The notes under the pieces are model-generated. The model was not told the DNA's origin and ran no database searches. It worked only from the letters and a program-made list of their open reading frames with translations. From NCBI GenBank assembly GCA_934754515.1, contig CAKVIG010000001.1, positions 124,001-188,000 on the forward strand: DNA of 64,000 bases. The letters run 5' to 3'. Shown here in pieces: positions 24,924-31,453 of this stretch. The stretch comes from an uncultured Candidatus Melainabacteria bacterium (GTDB lineage: Bacteria; Cyanobacteriota; Vampirovibrionia; Gastranaerophilales; Gastranaerophilaceae). How positions within the stretch are numbered: position 1 is the stretch's first letter; each line of letters starts with the position of its first letter. The position numbers were made by a program, and so were the translations under genes.

Positions 24924-25565
24924 ATGGCGAATTTTGATTTCCTTAAAAAAATTGATTCAAATTTATATGAAATTATTACAGAAGCGGAAAAACTTTATGC
25001 TTCTGAATTTTTTGAACAATGCATGGGACAAACAAGGAGGTTTGGTGAGCAAATGTGCAAATCTATTTTAGCTGATAAACGCCAATATGATGGAAGTTTT
25101 GATGAAATGCTCGCCACTTTAAAAGATCAAGCAACTTCTATTCCTGAAAAAGAATTCATAGATGATTTATATTTTCTTAAAAAACAAGGGAATATTTCTG
25201 TTCACTCTTCAACTGTAAAACGTGATGGAATTACTGCTCTAGAGTGCTTACAACGTGCTTTTGAAGCAAGTATTAATTATGCAGTTTTTTATAAAAAAGG
25301 CAGTAAAACAATTTTAAAAAAACAATATGATGTAGAACTTTTAGTCACAGGAAAACGTGGTTTGAGTGAAAAATACGAGTCACAAAAACAAAAATCTAAA
25401 AAAACTGTATCTAAGTCATCAACCAAAACTACAATAAAACAGTCTTATACAATGAAACCGTCAAAACCTAAAAAACAAGGTGGTATTACTCCCTTTTGGA
25501 TTTTCGTCTTATTGGCTTCTTTTACATCGTTTGTAATGCTGATTTTTATGGCTGTAATAAAATAA
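24924..25565 (+). CDS. DUF4145-like protein with C-terminal membrane anchor
   Basis: 213 residues. Residues 1-125 match the DUF4145 pattern found at the N-terminus of some restriction and defence proteins: A-E-K-L-Y-x-x-x-x-F-E-Q-C, R-R-F-G-E-Q-M-C-K, L-x-F-L-K-K-Q-G-N-I-S-V-H. A Lys/Ser/Thr-rich linker (about 150-185) leads to one membrane segment at 188-210. It is a single gene with its own promoter and terminators. The domain call is by pattern only; function unknown. Confidence 0.65.
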   Translation: MANFDFLKKIDSNLYEIITEAEKLYASEFFEQCMGQTRRFGEQMCKSILADKRQYDGSFDEMLATLKDQATSIPEKEFIDDLYFLKKQGNISVHSSTVKRDGITALECLQRAFEASINYAVFYKKGSKTILKKQYDVELLVTGKRGLSEKYESQKQKSKKTVSKSSTKTTIKQSYTMKPSKPKKQGGITPFWIFVLLASFTSFVMLIFMAVIK

Positions 25566-25591
25566 TTTGTATTTATGAAGAAATGTAACAA

Positions 25592-25626
25592 ATATAACGA
25601 GAAGTGAAATTCGCCTCTCGTTATAT
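25592..25626. terminator. Terminator hairpin
   Basis: ATATAACGAGA pairs with TCTCGTTATAT, with further pairing of GAA and TTC inside. It follows the gene ending at 25565. Confidence 0.55.
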
Positions 25627-25695
25627 ACTTTATATATATGTAAGATGTAAATAAAAACTTTTAATCCCTAAATCCCTTCCTAACTAATTTCCCTG

Positions 25696-25725
25696 CTTCT
25701 CTAATCTTAAGAGAAGTTTTTTTTT
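25696..25725 (+). terminator. Rho-independent terminator
   Basis: CTTCTCT pairs with AGAGAAG around a 7-base loop and is followed by nine T residues; it ends one base before the stop of the converging matrixin gene. Confidence 0.8.
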
Positions 25726-25726
25726 A

Positions 25727-26278
25727 TTAGTGGTATTTCTTATAAAGAAGTTGCATATCTTCTTTTGTCAGATATTGCATAGAATCTAAATCGTATGGGT
25801 ACATTATACTGTTGTTGCTTGGTGAATGTTCTAAACCAATTGCGTGCCCTGCTTCGTGTAACATAACTCCGTAAATATGGTCTTTTGTACGTGTCACAAT
25901 TTTTCTGGAATATCTTCCTCCTTCATAAGACCTTTGATATTCTTTAGTTCCTATTGTGACATAGGCTTTATAGTATTGTCCATTTCTTGTAGACAATTCT
26001 GTGCAGCCGACAGCATCTGCGCTGTTGCAGTTAGAAACAAAATCTACAAATTCTACTTCTATATTTGCATTACTTGGTTTGTCTACAAATTTGAACCTAA
26101 CGAGTGATTTTGATTGATTTTGCCATGCCATGAAAGCTTGTCGCATAAGAACGCTCATATTGCCATATTGCGGTATATAGACATATATCGGTTGTCCGAC
26201 CCATCTAGGACGTTCAAGAGCAAATACGCAAATTGTAGCAGTTAAAAAAATTAGAATAAAAACAAAAAACTTTTTCAT
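25727..26278 (-). CDS. Secreted matrixin-like zinc metalloprotease
   Basis: 183 residues. Signal peptide at 1-19 (ends FALERP). Zinc motif H-E-A-G-H-A-I-G-L-E-H (HExxHxxGxxH, metzincin) near residues 140-150, and S-I-M-Y-P-Y as the Met-turn, which places it with M10/M57-type matrixins. The upstream part N-A-N-I-E-V-E-F-V-D is the usual edge strand before the active-site helix. There is no propeptide Cys switch, so it appears to be a bare catalytic domain. Secreted; host or envelope protein substrates are possible but unproven. Confidence 0.88.
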   Translation of the reverse strand: MKKFFVFILIFLTATICVFALERPRWVGQPIYVYIPQYGNMSVLMRQAFMAWQNQSKSLVRFKFVDKPSNANIEVEFVDFVSNCNSADAVGCTELSTRNGQYYKAYVTIGTKEYQRSYEGGRYSRKIVTRTKDHIYGVMLHEAGHAIGLEHSPSNNSIMYPYDLDSMQYLTKEDMQLLYKKYH

Positions 26279-26393
26279 TAATTTAGACCATTTTTATGAT
26301 GAATATAATACGAGCTTGTAAAAGCGACAATCAATTAAAACATGAATAACGATATAAAACAAGTTTTGACTTTTTAAAAATTTTGTTGTCAGT

Positions 26394-26516
26394 TTATCTG
26401 GGATAAGCTCTATAATAACCGCTAACTTTCGTTCCATCTGAGCGAGTATATTCTTCAACATAAATAAGTTCACCAATCCTTGTACGTTTATCAAGTTCAG
26501 CTTTAGTTGGCATCAT
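26394..26516 (-). CDS. Small 40-residue GYYR-type protein
   Basis: A short gene in a different frame from the longer open frame at 26294-26494. It has AAAGGA 7 bases before ATG-ATG and encodes a 40-residue product with a basic N-terminal helix, then Y-V-E-E-Y-T-R-S-D-G-T, then V-S-G-Y-Y-R-A-Y-P-R at the C-terminus. The Y-T-R-x-D-G-T...G-Y-Y-R pattern looks like a compact conserved motif. It lies between the matrixin and a lipoprotein on the same strand. Function unknown. Confidence 0.65.
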   Translation of the reverse strand: MMPTKAELDKRTRIGELIYVEEYTRSDGTKVSGYYRAYPR

Positions 26517-26549
26517 ACTAATATCCTTTAACTAATAACTATATGCAAG

Positions 26550-27089
26550 TTACTCATATTTCAAAGTGTCGTAAAGTTCTTTTAATTCCAATGCTCGTTC
26601 TTTTACTACATTGGTTTTGTTTCCTACAGCCACATTTTGAAACATAGTACCTTGCTTATTCATGATGGGACTTAATGCAACAAATTCTGCCTCTTGATAC
26701 TTTTTCCAATTCTCCTGTGCTTTAAGAATATTTGTGTAATCTTCTTCTGTTGTAATAGTTTTTAGTAAACCTAAATATTTATCAATTTCTTTAAACCACA
26801 TATCCATTGCTTTATAAGAACATTGAGATATATCATATGTTGAATATACCTTTGTGATGCAATCTCTTTCTGTTTTGTCAATCGGATGTAATTTTTCAGT
26901 ACCATCTTCCTGTGTTTTACTTTGAGATATAACTTCTTCATTATTTAAACTTGTTTCGTCTTCACTTATTCCTTGATTTGTTGTTTGTTGGATTTCTTTT
27001 TGAGGAAATGTCGCATCACTATTATGAGAATTTGTACAACCACAAGTAAATACAGATGTTAATAAAATTGTTACAATAAGCTTCTTCAT
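26550..27089 (-). CDS. Lipoprotein with DUF1311 (LprI-like) domain
   Basis: 179 residues from the ATG at 27089. Signal peptide with lipobox F-T-C-G-C near residues 14-18, so a lipid-anchored exported protein. A Glu/Gln/Thr-rich linker follows. The domain at about 75-175 (C-I-T-K-V-Y-S-T-Y-D-I-S-Q-C, W-F-K-E-I-D-K-Y-L-x-x-L, A-Q-E-N-W-K-K-Y-Q-E-A-E) matches DUF1311, known from lysozyme-inhibitor-like LprI proteins. The frame extends to 27164 but without a sensible signal peptide. It is divergent from the MarR gene. Confidence 0.78.
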   Translation of the reverse strand: MKKLIVTILLTSVFTCGCTNSHNSDATFPQKEIQQTTNQGISEDETSLNNEEVISQSKTQEDGTEKLHPIDKTERDCITKVYSTYDISQCSYKAMDMWFKEIDKYLGLLKTITTEEDYTNILKAQENWKKYQEAEFVALSPIMNKQGTMFQNVAVGNKTNVVKERALELKELYDTLKYE

Positions 27090-27248
27090 GTTTTTTATTA
27101 TACAGATTTTTGAAATTTCTAATAGCTTTGTAACAAAATTTTTACATCTAAACCCAAGATGCAAGCGTACTCAGGCTTTACCATTGTTTCATGTGTGCCA
27201 AATCTTATTACTATGAGCATAAAAAAAGTAATGTGTAGAAAAAACATC

Positions 27249-27276
27249 TTGACAAAGTTAGATATCTAACTATAAT
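27249..27276 (+). promoter_or_regulatory. marR promoter with embedded operator
   Basis: TTGACA at 27249-27254, TATAAT at 27271-27276. The 16-base spacer contains the perfect palindrome GTTAGATATCTAAC (27257-27270). The ATG follows 6 bases after the -10. A bound MarR dimer would block RNA polymerase, predicting autorepression and a leaderless mRNA. Confidence 0.85.
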
Positions 27277-27282
27277 AATTAT

Positions 27283-27687
27283 ATGAGTGCAATTTTATCT
27301 TTAATATCAAAAATTCATGAAAAAGGAAACCGTTTTATTATAGAAGAATTAAAAAATAATGGTGCAGAAGGACTTGTACCAAGTCATGGTGATATTCTTG
27401 TATGTCTTTATAAAAACGGTAAAATGACGATGAAAGATATTGCGAATTGTATTAATAGAACAAAACCAACTGTTACGGTCTTGGTTGATAAGCTTGAGAA
27501 ACTAGGATATTTAAAAAGAGAAGCTTCTGAAGAAGATAGTCGCTCTACAAATATAGTTTTAACGCAAAAAGGTGAAGATTTTAAAGCAACTTTTGAAAAA
27601 ATTTCAAACGATTTAAACAGAATGTTAAACAAAAATTTATCAAATAAAGAAGTTAAACTTTTAGAAGAACTTTTACAAAAAATGTGA
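27283..27687 (+). CDS. MarR-family transcriptional regulator
   Basis: 134 residues, winged-helix dimer. H-G-D-I-L-V-C-L-Y is followed by the DNA-recognition helix region M-T-M-K-D-I-A-N-C-I-N-R-T-K-P-T-V-T-V-L-V-D-K-L-E-K-L-G-Y-L and the wing R-E-A-S-E-E-D-S-R-S-T-N-I-V-L-T. It is the first gene of an operon with a cupin gene. A GTTAGAT palindrome lies in its promoter and another 17 bases before the cupin ATG, so it very likely controls both. Ligand unknown. Confidence 0.9.
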   Translation: MSAILSLISKIHEKGNRFIIEELKNNGAEGLVPSHGDILVCLYKNGKMTMKDIANCINRTKPTVTVLVDKLEKLGYLKREASEEDSRSTNIVLTQKGEDFKATFEKISNDLNRMLNKNLSNKEVKLLEELLQKM

Positions 27688-27708
27688 GCAAAAATTTTTA
27701 CAGTAATA

Positions 27709-27722
27709 GTTAGATGTCTAAC
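27709..27722 (+). promoter_or_regulatory. Second MarR operator
   Basis: GTTAGATGTCTAAC, one central base different from the operator at 27257. It lies between marR and the cupin gene, overlapping the cupin's leader. Confidence 0.8.
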
Positions 27723-27738
27723 GAAAGGAGAAAACATT

Positions 27739-28113
27739 ATGACAAACTTTAAAAAAGAAGAAATCGGAAAAATTAGTGAAGTAGGCAAAAATTATGAAAA
27801 CGGTAAAGCGTTTTTGCATGATTTATTGGGATTAACAAGTTGTGAAATTTCAGTTAGTGCAATGCCTGCCGGAGTGAAATTGCCATTCAATCACAAACAC
27901 AAACAGAATGAAGAAGTTTATATTTTCTTAAAAGGCGAAGGTTCAATGACTTTAGATAATGAAGTTGTTGAGGTTAAAGAAGGAACTTGCGTAAAAGTTC
28001 TTCCAGATGCCGTAAGAACAATGGAAGCAAAAACAGATATGGAATATATTTGTGTTCAAGCAAAATCTAATAGTTTAGAACAATTTGGACTTGGCGATGC
28101 TGAATTGTGCTAA
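27739..28113 (+). CDS. Cupin-domain protein
   Basis: 124 residues, single cupin barrel. Metal motif 1 reads N-H-K-H-K-Q-N-E-E-V-Y-I-F-L-K-G-E-G near residues 52-70; motif 2 is degenerate. Cupins of this size bind a metal and a small molecule or act as isomerase or dioxygenase; the substrate cannot be told. AAAGGAG precedes the ATG. It is co-regulated with the MarR gene through two operators, so it probably acts on or senses the MarR ligand. Confidence 0.85.
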   Translation: MTNFKKEEIGKISEVGKNYENGKAFLHDLLGLTSCEISVSAMPAGVKLPFNHKHKQNEEVYIFLKGEGSMTLDNEVVEVKEGTCVKVLPDAVRTMEAKTDMEYICVQAKSNSLEQFGLGDAELC

Positions 28114-28118
28114 AATTG

Positions 28119-28142
28119 AAAGGGGCAATCTTGCCCCTTTTT
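28119..28142 (+). terminator. Terminator of marR-cupin operon
   Basis: AAAGGGGCAA pairs with TTGCCCCTTT around a 2-base turn, then TT. Confidence 0.85.
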
Positions 28143-28196
28143 AATTAGGAATAATCGTTTTTAGAAAATAATATTCAACAAAAATTTCGAAGAAAA

Positions 28197-28267
28197 CACT
28201 CAATTATCTTCGTAATTTTACGGAGATAATTGAGTGCTTCTTAATACTCCCGTACGGGAATATTAAG
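28197..28267 (+). promoter_or_regulatory. Two palindromes upstream of hipB
   Basis: First palindrome 28197-28236: CACTCAATTATCTtCG against CGgAGATAATTGAGTG. Second 28240-28267: CTTAATA and TATTAAG around the perfect core CCCGTACGGG. The second ends 6 bases before the hipB ATG, where a HipB dimer would be expected to bind. Confidence 0.65.
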
Positions 28268-28273
28268 GTGAAA

Positions 28274-28483
28274 ATGATAATAAAATCTGCGCAAGATATC
28301 GGAAAATTAGTAAAAGAAGCACGCAAAAAACAGAATTTTACACAAGTTCAACTCGCTCAGCTTTCTAATGTTGGAACGCGTTTTCTCTCTGATTTAGAAA
28401 ACGGTAAACCAACCTGTGAAATCGATAAAGTTATAAAAGTTCTGGCAAATTTGGGGATAAAGTTAGAGGTAAACAATGGCTAA
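28274..28483 (+). CDS. HipB-like antitoxin / XRE-family regulator
   Basis: 69 residues. A single Cro/C1 helix-turn-helix: L-V-K-E-A-R-K-K-Q-N-F-T-Q-V-Q-L-A-Q-L-S-N-V-G-T-R-F-L-S-D-L-E-N-G-K-P, then V-I-K-V-L-A-N-L-G, the y4mF/HipB pattern. The frame opens with GTG at 28268, but AAGG lies 5 bases before the ATG at 28274. Its end overlaps the first codons of a hipA remnant by 8 bases, the usual hipBA junction. It is now probably an orphan regulator. Confidence 0.85.
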   Translation: MIIKSAQDIGKLVKEARKKQNFTQVQLAQLSNVGTRFLSDLENGKPTCEIDKVIKVLANLGIKLEVNNG

Positions 28484-28514
28484 AGAGTTGTCAGTTAGAT
28501 TACATGGGGTATAA
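28476..28514 (+). pseudogene. hipA remnant, 12 codons
   Basis: ATG at 28476 overlapping the hipB stop encodes M-A-K-E-L-S-V-R-L-H-G-V then a stop. This matches the N-terminal start of HipA-type kinases (first beta-strand L-x-V-x-L-H/N-G). No HipA sequence follows in any frame before the tRNA. The toxin gene is therefore deleted or truncated to a stub, leaving the antitoxin and its operators. Confidence 0.65.
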
Positions 28515-28564
28515 GTCTGGGTTAGGATTTTATATTACATAAAAAACTTAAAAATATAAAATAA

Positions 28565-28593
28565 CAGGTGGGGCGTAATTTACGCCCCACCTG
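28565..28593. terminator. Terminator of tRNA-Ser
   Basis: Perfect inverted repeat CAGGTGGGGCGTA and TACGCCCCACCTG with 3 bases between, just 3' of the minus-strand tRNA; TTATTTT follows on that strand. Confidence 0.75.
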
Positions 28594-28598
28594 CTATA

Positions 28599-28685
28599 CA
28601 GAGGGGATGGGATTCGAACCCACGGTGGAATTGCTCCCACACAACCTTTCCAAGATTGCACCTTAAACCTCTCGGACACCCCTCT
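28599..28685 (-). tRNA. tRNA-Ser (anticodon GGA)
   Basis: 87 bases. Acceptor stem AGAGGGG/CCCCTCT with G as discriminator base, D-arm, anticodon loop TTGGAAA (anticodon GGA, reads UCC/UCU), the long variable arm typical of Ser (GTGGGAGCAATTCCAC), and T-arm GGTTCGAATCC. The 3' CCA is not encoded. Confidence 0.96.
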
Positions 28686-28815
28686 AAAAAAGTTTAGATT
28701 TATTATAACTTAAGTTTTGGAGGATGTAAATATCCTCTATTTAAACGATTTGTTTTATTTCGGAAATTGTTATTGTATATGTGTAGAGAACTCTAATAAG
28801 AAGGAAAGGAATAGT

Positions 28816-29427
28816 ATGGCAAAAATTGATAAGGTATCAGGTTTTAACCTAGGTCAAAAAATCGCTAACCCTTTCAAAACATCACGTAGTATGTCTACCC
28901 CAAATCCATTCAAGTACTCTAACTTTGAGGGCAACACATTACCATTCGCTGATGTATTTGAAGGATTTGAAAACAAAAATGTAAGCAAAATCAGAATGAT
29001 TTCATCTTCTGTAATGGGAAGTATGACTAAATTCCGTTCAAGCATTACTGAACCAATTGTTAATTTTGTTAATAGAATTGGTGCAGGTATTTCTAATGCT
29101 TGGGATTATGCTAAAAATACAACTGTAACTGATTCAGTTAAAGACTTAGGCAAAGGTATTTCTAACAAAGTTTCTGAAATGGGTAAAAATATTTCTGAAA
29201 AAATGCCTTCATTCAATATGCCTACAATAAATATGCCATCTTTGCATATTAGCTCAAACATTTCAGGCATTGGCAAAAACTTATCTGACAAATGGTCAAA
29301 TATGATTAGCAAAATCAATATTCCTCATCACGACAAAATTTCATCAGATATGCCTGTATGTGAATTGAGATCTATGTGGGAAAATATAAATGCAGAAGCT
29401 GCAAACAAAGAAAGCATGGTGGCATAA
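28816..29427 (+). CDS. Hypothetical protein, amphipathic helices
   Basis: 203 residues from the ATG at 28816, which has AAGGAAAGGA upstream (the frame extends to 28717 without a site). Not recognised. Low-complexity, with repeated units such as G-K-G-I-S-N-K-V-S-E-M-G-K-N-I-S-E-K-M-P and S-F-N-M-P-T-I-N-M-P-S-L-H-I, spaced like amphipathic helices. No signal or true membrane segment. Its stop overlaps the next gene's start (TAATG), so the two are translationally coupled and probably partners. Confidence 0.7.
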   Translation: MAKIDKVSGFNLGQKIANPFKTSRSMSTPNPFKYSNFEGNTLPFADVFEGFENKNVSKIRMISSSVMGSMTKFRSSITEPIVNFVNRIGAGISNAWDYAKNTTVTDSVKDLGKGISNKVSEMGKNISEKMPSFNMPTINMPSLHISSNISGIGKNLSDKWSNMISKINIPHHDKISSDMPVCELRSMWENINAEAANKESMVA

Positions 29428-29783
29428 TGAATAAAAAAGTTGCTGAAATTATTGATGCTCTTGCAGCTCACCAAGACAACGCTTCTATTGGCGTTTTAGA
29501 AGAATTAGGAACAAATTCTTCTGATAACGAAGTTAGAGAATACACTTCTCGCGCTTTGGTTAAGAAAAATATTCATGATTCATTAAAAGTTGTTATTATC
29601 AACCAAGGTAAAGGTATTAACGACCTTTCTCCTTCTGTTGCTATGAGTACAATTAATGAAATCTTGTCATTAAAAGATAAATCTGAAGTTATCAGAATTT
29701 TAGATGACACAATTAACATGCACTCTGATGAGTCTGTTAAAGAAAATGCTCGTTCTGTAAAATCATTACTTGCACTAAGCTAA
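29427..29783 (+). CDS. Hypothetical helical (HEAT-like) protein
   Basis: 118 residues. Predicted all-helical. V-L-E-E-L-G-T-N-S-S-D-N-E-V-R-E-Y-T-S-R-A-L-V-K-K-N and I-R-I-L-D-D-T-I-N-M-H-S-D-E-S-V-K-E-N-A-R-S-V-K read like two HEAT-type helix pairs, which bind proteins. Start by coupling with the previous gene at TAATG. A strong terminator follows, closing a two-gene operon. Function unknown. Confidence 0.7.
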   Translation: MNKKVAEIIDALAAHQDNASIGVLEELGTNSSDNEVREYTSRALVKKNIHDSLKVVIINQGKGINDLSPSVAMSTINEILSLKDKSEVIRILDDTINMHSDESVKENARSVKSLLALS

Positions 29784-29800
29784 TATGAATAACTTAATAT

Positions 29801-29833
29801 AAACGGCTTGGACATTTGTCCAAGCCGTTTTGT
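29801..29833 (+). terminator. Rho-independent terminator
   Basis: AAACGGCTTGGAC pairs with GTCCAAGCCGTTT around ATTT and runs into TTGTTT. Confidence 0.88.
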
Positions 29834-29855
29834 TTGCAATAATTTGCGGATATTA

Positions 29856-30488
29856 TTAAAACTCATTTACAACAAAAATTTTCAAAGCAGGTGCTTCTTT
29901 TGTATCTTCACCGTAGTGAGAAAATACGATTTTACCGGCATGAGATAATATTAGGAACGGTTTTATACGTTCAGGATTTACAGAAGCAGGTTTGTAGTTG
30001 TATTTGTAGAAAGAGTTTTCTGTATCATTAAGTAAGAGAATCTTTTTCTTTGACATGAATTTTTTATAAATTTTAATTTCGTTATTTTTGAAATCAGAAA
30101 CTCTTATTATGCTGTAATCAGGGTAAAGCTCTTGAATTTCATCAATTGTCAGTAATTGTTTTTCAAATGCGTTATTTTTATAAATGTATTTGTAGAATTT
30201 TAAGTCTTGAGAATTTATTCCGATTAATTCACCATCATGGATAAATTCAATATTTGTTTCAGGGCCGATTGCAAGTTTGCCGTTAGAATAATAATATTCT
30301 GTGAAACCGCCTGAACCGATAAATGATTTATGTTTTAACTTGATGTCATTTTCACTTTGTGAACTATTTGACCAAGTTGAGTTTTGTGGATTATAAAAAA
30401 CATTCTCTTTTTCTTGAATATAGGTATAAGCAGATGCTGTTGTTATACAAAAACTAAGTGCAATTAGCGCAAGTAAGATTTTTTTCAT
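29856..30488 (-). CDS. Secreted hypothetical protein
   Basis: 210 residues from the ATG at 30488 (GGGAG upstream; the frame reaches 30521). Signal peptide at 1-20 (cleavage near T-A-S-A). The mature part is rich in Tyr, Lys and Asn with alternating hydrophobic residues, probably all beta, with short units like N-G-K-L-A-I-G-P and D-G-E-L-I-G-I. No known motif. Exported; envelope role possible. Confidence 0.65.
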   Translation of the reverse strand: MKKILLALIALSFCITTASAYTYIQEKENVFYNPQNSTWSNSSQSENDIKLKHKSFIGSGGFTEYYYSNGKLAIGPETNIEFIHDGELIGINSQDLKFYKYIYKNNAFEKQLLTIDEIQELYPDYSIIRVSDFKNNEIKIYKKFMSKKKILLLNDTENSFYKYNYKPASVNPERIKPFLILSHAGKIVFSHYGEDTKEAPALKIFVVNEF

Positions 30489-30561
30489 ATTAAATTTCTC
30501 CCTTCGTGCATATTTTAACATTAAAATTTTATTTGTGTAATTTAAGAAAATAAATTTATGC

Positions 30562-30567
30562 TAAAAT
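30562..30567 (+). promoter_or_regulatory. yidD extended -10 (leaderless)
   Basis: ATGCTAAAAT, extended -10, ending 6 bases before the yidD ATG. Confidence 0.5.
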
Positions 30568-30573
30568 GCGTAT

Positions 30574-30792
30574 ATGATAAAAAAACTTATTTTATTTCTA
30601 ATTAAAATCTATCAAAAGATTTCTGCATTAACTCTGCCGAGATGCAGGTTTTATCCTACTTGTTCAGAATACACAAAGCAGGCTATAATGCGGTTTGGAG
30701 TTTTAAGGGGCGGAATGTTGGGAATAAAAAGGATTGTAAAATGTCATCCGTTGAATGAGGGTGGGTATGACCCGGTACCGGATGAGATTTGA
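30574..30792 (+). CDS. yidD: Membrane protein insertion efficiency factor YidD
   Basis: 72 residues. The N-terminal amphipathic helix is followed by the family motif R-C-R-F-Y-P-T-C-S-E-Y-x-x-x-A-I-x-R-F-G and C-H-P-L-N-E-G-G-Y-D-P-V-P. YidD is a small inner-membrane-associated protein that aids YidC-dependent insertion. It is usually found in rpmH-rnpA-yidD-yidC; here it stands alone, followed by a perfect palindrome. Confidence 0.95.
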   Translation: MIKKLILFLIKIYQKISALTLPRCRFYPTCSEYTKQAIMRFGVLRGGMLGIKRIVKCHPLNEGGYDPVPDEI

Positions 30793-30800
30793 TGATATTG

Positions 30801-30862
30801 TTAATAACACCCTCTCCCCTACCCCTCCCCCAAGGGAGGGGTAGGGGAGAGGGTGTTATTAA
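30801..30862. repeat. Family D perfect palindrome
   Basis: Two exact 29-base arms (TTAATAACACCCTCTCCCCT and on, then its complement) with a 4-base turn. The arms match the terminal inverted repeats of the longer element at 34742-34879, so this looks like a copy that lost its middle. Confidence 0.88.
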
Positions 30863-30883
30863 CTCTAAAAGAAAGGATTTCAC

Positions 30884-31405
30884 ATGTTAATAATTTTTTC
30901 AGGCAAACAGTATTCAGGCAAAGACACAGCCGCAAAAATATTGATGGAAGCAATGCCAACTTTTAGACGTTGCGCCATGGGTGATATTATCAAGATTGAA
31001 TATGCTCAACAGCACGGTTTAACTTATGAGGAAATTGAAGCTAATAAAGCAAACTATCGTCAAGGGTTGATTGATTTAGGAAATTGGGGAAGAAATCAGA
31101 GTCCTGATTATTGGCTTGACAAAATTGTTGCTCAGCAAGGTGATATCGTAGTAACAGATGTTAGAATTAAACACGAATATGAAGTCTTTAAAAAAGCAGG
31201 TGCTATTTCAATAAGAGTGGACGCTGATAGAAATATCAGAGAATCAAGAGGCGGAAAGCTTATTGGCGAGAATGATGTTACGGAAATTGATTTGGATGAT
31301 GTTCAAGATTGGGATTATCGAATTGAAAATAATGAAGATTATTCCGTATTGAAACAAAAAGTTTTAAAAATAGTTGAACAAATACAAAAGTCTAAGAAGT
31401 TTTAA
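30884..31405 (+). CDS. P-loop small-molecule kinase (phosphomevalonate kinase/dNMP kinase-like)
   Basis: 173 residues. Walker A G-K-Q-Y-S-G-K-D-T at 7-15. E-Y-A-Q-Q-H-G-L-T-Y-E-E-I, N-Y-R-Q-G-L-I-D-L-G-N-W-G-R and D-I-V-V-T-D-V-R-I follow. This layout resembles the animal-type phosphomevalonate kinase and phage deoxynucleotide monophosphate kinase families. The substrate is therefore probably a phosphorylated small molecule, not decidable here. AAAGGA precedes the ATG. It lies between a palindromic repeat and the histidine kinase. Confidence 0.7.
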   Translation: MLIIFSGKQYSGKDTAAKILMEAMPTFRRCAMGDIIKIEYAQQHGLTYEEIEANKANYRQGLIDLGNWGRNQSPDYWLDKIVAQQGDIVVTDVRIKHEYEVFKKAGAISIRVDADRNIRESRGGKLIGENDVTEIDLDDVQDWDYRIENNEDYSVLKQKVLKIVEQIQKSKKF

Positions 31406-31441
31406 TATTGTCATATCATTGCTTAAAAAAACTTTACATGC

Positions 31442-31447
31442 TATAAT
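31442..31447 (+). promoter_or_regulatory. Extended -10 of the histidine kinase gene (leaderless)
   Basis: ATGCTATAAT ends 6 bases before the ATG at 31454. Confidence 0.6.
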
Positions 31448-31453
31448 TTCGGT

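Noticed and set aside
26294..26494. A 66-codon minus-strand open frame in the gap after the matrixin gene
   Set aside because: It starts in the middle of the better-supported 40-codon frame (26394-26516) in another register, has no ribosome site, and its product looks random.
30801..30862. Insertion sequence
   Set aside because: Only inverted arms with a 4-base turn; no transposase or coding capacity.
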